From NCBI GenBank assembly GCA_965262605.1, contig CBDHFN010000002.1, positions 496,001-560,000 on the forward strand: a DNA stretch of 64,000 bases, written 5' to 3'. The stretch comes from CBDHFN01 sp965262605 (lineage in GTDB: Bacteria > Pseudomonadota > Alphaproteobacteria > JASGCL01). Positions within the stretch are counted from its first letter, which is position 1; every line of letters starts with the position of its first letter. Position numbers and translations under genes: made by a program. This document shows, piece after piece, positions 62,273 to 64,000 of this stretch. The notes beneath the pieces are model-generated. The model saw nothing but the letters and a program-made list of their open reading frames with translations. It did no database searches and was not told where the DNA came from.

Positions 62273-62460
62273 GTTTTTAATTCCCTCAAAATTCTTAGTC
62301 AAAAAAACTATAAACGAATTTTAGTAATATATTTCCATATTAACCAGCAAATTTTAAATTGCAAGAATTTTTTTGCTGATGCGTTTTGCCATTTTTTGAT
62401 AAGTCCGCAAAGCCGATGCAATAAGTAATTATCAAATTAAAGACATGAAATTAATTTTTT
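62273..62460. repeat. Long direct repeat, copy 2 (188 bp)
   Basis: Second copy of the repeat at 59959-60147, 2314 bases further on. It begins 30 bases upstream of the Dam-like gene start and ends in the T run after ATG AAA TTA A. Together the two copies bracket both methylase genes. Much of the 404-base gap 62262-62665 is this repeat plus the gene fragment that follows it. Confidence 0.95.
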
Positions 62461-62634
62461 TTGAAATTTTATAGAATTTTTAACCATCCGTATAATTTTA
62501 TTTCACATGAACCAACCGATAAGGAAAATGATGGATTTATTTGGCGTGATGACTTGCCATATAAATTCCCCATCATTTCAGTTAAAAAAAATTATTTTGC
62601 GGGTAATTTAAATAATACTTTACAAATAAAATGA
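62445..62634 (+). pseudogene. Gene fragment with a frameshift in a T8 tract
   Basis: The ATG at 62445, inside the end of repeat copy 2, reads MKLIFFEIL then stops. If one T of the eight at 62455-62462 is removed, the frame becomes MKLIFLKFYRIFNHP and continues for 63 residues through NDGFIWRDDLPYKFP and KKNYFAGNLNN to TGA at 62632-62634. An open stretch this long is unlikely by chance in such A+T-rich DNA. It is either the decayed end of a gene or a phase-variable ORF. No family is recognised. The next gene starts 31 bases later. Confidence 0.45.
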
Positions 62635-62665
62635 ATCATGGTTTGCTTGCTATTAAGGAGTCGTC

Positions 62666-63823
62666 ATGAACGAATATTATGATAATTTATTTAATGAAAT
62701 GCTAGTTGAAGACAAAAATAAATTTGTTGTTTTATTGGCTAAATTTAACGAACCCAAAGCAAATAATGTTTTTAAATCGGAAATTTTTAATTATTTTGAC
62801 CATTTAAATCGGGGCTTAATATATATTAATCATGATGATATTGACAAAATTAGTGAATCAACAAAGAAACTACGCGATGAAATCACACAATTAAAGCTTG
62901 ATAATCAAGAATTATTCGCAAAAATGAACAAACTTGAAGAGCAATTATCCGAATTAAAGAAAAATCAAACAGCTGAAGCATTAAGGGCAACGGCAAATTT
63001 AATTGATGGTATTTTATTCATGGCGGGCACCTCATTACCAATTAGTAATTTTATTTTGAAAACAGCACCATTTTTTATAAAATGGACGAAAGACTTGGTG
63101 GTTTTTGCCAAGCAATATAATCTTAAATTAACGCATACCATACCAACCGAATCACCCCAAACCATTAATACACCGTCAAAAATTCCCTATTCAAAAGAAA
63201 AACTGCATGAAAAATTACAAATTGACCCCGATGGTTTAGAAACAGGCTATTTATTGCTGGCACGGACAAAAATGCAAATTGCCAATGGCGCAAAATCCAA
63301 TGTAGACGCGACAAATGCCCTTAGAATTTTTATGGCGCAAGGCGATAATCAAGCGCGATGCGATGCCATTGATTTAATGATGGCACATAAAATTACACCA
63401 AATCCAGATATTTATAAATTTGATTTTGCCGAAGAATTAAAATTTAGAACATTAAATTTTGACACAAAACCAATTTATTTGGCAAGATTATATCATCGTT
63501 ATTTGGAAAAAAATTATGCAAATGACAGGTTTAATGTTAGTGGTGATTTTAGCTATTATGATGGTGAAATCTCTTATTACAAAGAAAATGCTGAAATAGC
63601 TTTGGGATATTATTTTAATGAATATGACGATAATCCCATTAAGTTTAACTTAATGATATATGATATAGCCAGATTATTTTATAATCACGATAGGGATTAT
63701 ACGCTAGAAAAATTTAAGAAAATCATTGAAAATGGCAAACTAAACCCTGAAATTTGCGACCAAGAATATTATAAAGAAGCCTTTAAATTTATTAATAAAG
63801 CTAATGAAAATACCAGAAAATAA
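62666..63823 (+). CDS. Hypothetical coiled-coil protein next to the methylase module
   Basis: A 385-residue protein that I do not recognise. AAGGAG lies before the ATG. Residues about 60-100 form a coiled coil (STKKLRDEITQLKLDNQE then LEEQLSELKK). Residues about 105-135 are hydrophobic with Gly and Pro (IDGILFMAGTSLPISNFIL) and could insert in a membrane or form a buried hairpin. The C-terminal 200 residues are helical and may contain Sel1 or TPR-like repeats (YLARLYHRYLEKNYAND, ARLFYNHDRDYTLEKFKKI). Its place directly beside the repeat-flanked methylases suggests an accessory or defence role, which is inference. Confidence 0.7.
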   Translation: MNEYYDNLFNEMLVEDKNKFVVLLAKFNEPKANNVFKSEIFNYFDHLNRGLIYINHDDIDKISESTKKLRDEITQLKLDNQELFAKMNKLEEQLSELKKNQTAEALRATANLIDGILFMAGTSLPISNFILKTAPFFIKWTKDLVVFAKQYNLKLTHTIPTESPQTINTPSKIPYSKEKLHEKLQIDPDGLETGYLLLARTKMQIANGAKSNVDATNALRIFMAQGDNQARCDAIDLMMAHKITPNPDIYKFDFAEELKFRTLNFDTKPIYLARLYHRYLEKNYANDRFNVSGDFSYYDGEISYYKENAEIALGYYFNEYDDNPIKFNLMIYDIARLFYNHDRDYTLEKFKKIIENGKLNPEICDQEYYKEAFKFINKANENTRK

Positions 63824-64000
63824 TGAATTTCCGTTGTGAAAATTTACTTGGAATATCCACAAATTCGTGAAGGTTTCAAGTTGCGTGCGATTAATGACTT
63901 TGGAATTCTCCTATATAACAAACTTTATTAACCCAATATTTAGGTAATTTTCCCCAAAAAAATTAACTCCCCAAAACCGCACGGCGCGTTAAAATATTAA
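63824..64000. other. Intergenic tail of the window
   Basis: The last 177 bases hold no open frame or structure that I can support. ATATCCACA at 63854-63862 differs by one base from a DnaA box, but a single such match is expected by chance. Confidence 0.4.

Noticed and set aside
63854..63862. DnaA box (ATATCCACA) and possible origin
   Set aside because: A single one-mismatch box with no cluster, no dnaA and no A+T unwinding element pattern beyond the general composition.
1..64000. tRNA, rRNA, riboswitch or transposase genes
   Set aside because: I read all gaps on both strands and found no cloverleaf, rRNA segment, cobalamin or glycine riboswitch core, or transposase motif that I could support; a covariance search would be needed to exclude small RNAs.

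Overview
The window is A+T-rich chromosomal DNA from an alphaproteobacterium. The lineage markers are a CcrM-type GANTC DNA methyltransferase with the C-terminal extension of that family, a MucR/Ros regulator, an FnrL-type Crp/Fnr regulator, a PraR/PhrR-like XRE regulator, an acetoacetyl-CoA reductase (PhaB), a System I cytochrome c maturation cluster (ccmEFG) and heterotetrameric sarcosine oxidase genes. The order cannot be fixed from the sequence alone. No rRNA, tRNA, CRISPR array or transposase was seen.

Layout: 1-6.9 kb holds a partial YHS-domain gene, phaB, a PraR-like regulator preceded by a possible CxxC micro-ORF, a corrinoid methyl-carrier protein, the rpsM-rpsK-rpoA-rplQ operon cut off from the rest of the ribosomal superoperon, and ilvC. 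7-14.4 kb holds a porin-like barrel, phoH, recA, rlmE, ackA, a 360-bp mosaic array of hairpins, lptG and sodB. 14.5-17.6 kb is ccmEFG behind two good promoter candidates. 17.6-20.2 kb is a minus-strand operon of a lipoprotein hydrolase, a DedA protein and an ATP-grasp enzyme. 20.4-28.8 kb is a long plus-strand run: ccrM, two tandem hydrolase paralogues (the second with Asp in place of the nucleophile Ser), an RluA-type pseudouridine synthase, mlaA, mlaC, pyrC, a GST and a lytic transglycosylase.

28.8-39.5 kb is accessory in character: an AIPR-family protein with a probable nuclease domain, then an operon of an outer-membrane barrel, a 2485-residue RTX-repeat protein that begins with a lipoprotein signal, and nth. 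39.7-45.5 kb holds fnrL, an unknown gene, two glycosyltransferases, mucR with an upstream T7C tract, and a small lytic transglycosylase. 45.5-59.95 kb is mainly metabolism: trpB, tpiA, hisN, a hydroxyacid dehydrogenase, soxG-soxA-soxD (no soxB), a small lipoprotein, argF, argD, a DUF1223 protein and a dipeptide-type ABC transporter without its binding protein.

59.95-63.8 kb is a small island: two N6-adenine DNA methylases lie between two near-identical 188/189-bp direct repeats, followed by a gene fragment carrying a frameshift in a T tract and a coiled-coil protein of unknown function. The most unusual items are the hairpin array, the repeat-flanked methylase module, the giant lipoprotein RTX protein with its partner barrel, and the Ser-to-Asp hydrolase pair.
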